From: Methylophilus sp. DW102
GTDB lineage: Bacteria > Pseudomonadota > Gammaproteobacteria > Burkholderiales > Methylophilaceae
Direction of reading: 5' to 3'
DNA: 64,000 nucleotides
NCBI RefSeq assembly: GCF_037076555.1
Contig: NZ_AP029023.1
Location: 2,480,001-2,544,000 of the forward strand
In this document: positions 63,594 through 64,000 of the stretch, piece after piece
Numbering within the stretch: position 1 is the first letter of the stretch
Layout: each line of letters starts with the position of its first letter
Translations under genes and position numbers: made by a program
The notes under the pieces: model-generated
The model's database searches: none
Seen by the model: only the letters and a program-made list of their open reading frames with translations
What the model was told of the DNA's origin: nothing

Positions 63594-64000
63594 GCGACCC
63601 TAACTTGCCTGACTTGCGCCTGATTGCCGCAGCCTTGGGGGATTTGCGCCAAGAGGTGGTGTTTGTGGGTGGCGCAGTCGCTGGCTTGCTAGTGACCGAC
63701 CCGCTCGCTGACAGCGTGCGCGCTACACGAGATGTGGATGCCATCGTCAATGCCAACCGTGCTGCCTTTTACCGTATTGAGCAACAAGTGGCAGCACGTG
63801 GTTTTGTGCGCGACGCCAGTAGCGATGTGATTTGCCGCTGGTTGCACAAGGCGTCCGGCGTTGTGTTTGACCTGATGCCCGTGCAGCCTGAAGTACTGGG
63901 CTTTTCTAACCGCTGGTATGCTTATGCAGTAGAGACGGCTGAGCCGGTTGATTTGGGTGATGGCACCAGCATCCGCCTGGTGAGCGCCACTGCCTTTGTT
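63584..64000 (+). CDS. Nucleotidyltransferase-fold protein, AbiEii-like (truncated by window edge)
   Basis: At least 139 residues, open to the end of the window; hand translated from the ATG at 63584. The NTase signature GG (29-30), then R46-x-T48-x-D50-V-D52, and a third carboxylate in VVFDLM (D96), fit the DNA polymerase-beta-like NTase fold and resemble the R.(S/T).D(I/V)D of AbiEii toxins. The start sits in the second copy of a 13-bp tandem repeat and is 15 bp after the stop of the winged-helix gene. Whether it is a toxin, a tRNA-modifying NTase or something else cannot be told. Confidence 0.7.
   Translation, partial: MRTSDPNLPDLRLIAAALGDLRQEVVFVGGAVAGLLVTDPLADSVRATRDVDAIVNANRAAFYRIEQQVAARGFVRDASSDVICRWLHKASGVVFDLMPVQPEVLGFSNRWYAYAVETAEPVDLGDGTSIRLVSATAFV

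Noticed and set aside
1..64000. CRISPR arrays, tRNA/rRNA genes, insertion sequences, prophage or integrase genes
   Set aside because: No regularly spaced repeats, no recognisable RNA gene and no transposase or integrase frame was seen on either strand.

Overview
The window reads as chromosome of a betaproteobacterium. A methylotroph of the Methylophilaceae type (Methylophilus, Methylotenera or Methylovorus) is my best guess. This is an inference from gene content: xseB-ispA-dxs, grpE-dnaK-dnaJ, a bioBFHCD operon, the thrB/DUF2782/polA neighbourhood, and a periplasmic YVTN propeller next to an MxaD-like SRPBCC protein, a pairing that recalls methanol oxidation. No rRNA, tRNA, CRISPR array or insertion sequence was seen.

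Layout. 1-3.8 kb: the 5' end of gap (leftward), msrA, rppH, the YVTN propeller and the MxaD-like protein. 4.0-4.9 kb: two type IV pilins; the first has a perfect-consensus sigma-54 promoter and a strong terminator lies between them. 4.9-13.1 kb: housekeeping genes (esterase, xseB-ispA-dxs, folE2, an MFS carrier, aroC, corA). 13.1-18.2 kb: an atypical ParA ATPase, a 496-bp intergenic region with a candidate small RNA, and grpE-dnaK-dnaJ with two sigma-32-type promoters. 18.4-21.1 kb: an isolated MshA-like pilin and the divergent LPS-core genes waaC and waaG. 21.1-27.5 kb: bioB-F-H-C-D plus a rhomboid protease, divergent from comF. 27.5-43.6 kb: a complete-looking MSHA-type pilus locus, all leftward, in three blocks: mshE-G, then mshA-C-D-O-P-Q, then mshI-PilN-like-J-K-L-M-N. 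43.6-59.6 kb: trmL, uvrD, a PglL/Wzy-type ligase, an EAL-CBS-GGDEF protein, thrB, a LOG protein, polA, small membrane proteins, a MHYT-PAS-GGDEF cyclase, a CinA-like domain protein and a YkgJ protein. 59.7-64 kb: hsdM and hsdS of a type I restriction-modification system, followed by a winged-helix protein and a nucleotidyltransferase that runs off the window. hsdR is not in view.

How the parts connect. All three msh blocks carry -24/-12 (RpoN) promoter matches of decreasing quality, and so does the separate pilin at 4.08 kb, so pilus production here looks RpoN-dependent. The extension ATPase MshE has an N-terminal MshEN c-di-GMP-binding motif, and two c-di-GMP enzymes lie within 15 kb of it, so pilus activity is probably also tuned by c-di-GMP. 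The most novel-looking items are (1) the winged-helix/nucleotidyltransferase pair beside hsdMS, AbiE-like in layout, with a 32-bp palindrome directly in front of it; (2) two intergenic, leftward, terminator-ended candidate small RNAs that present anti-Shine-Dalgarno UUUCCUCC motifs; and (3) the shared sigma-54 control of the pilus genes.
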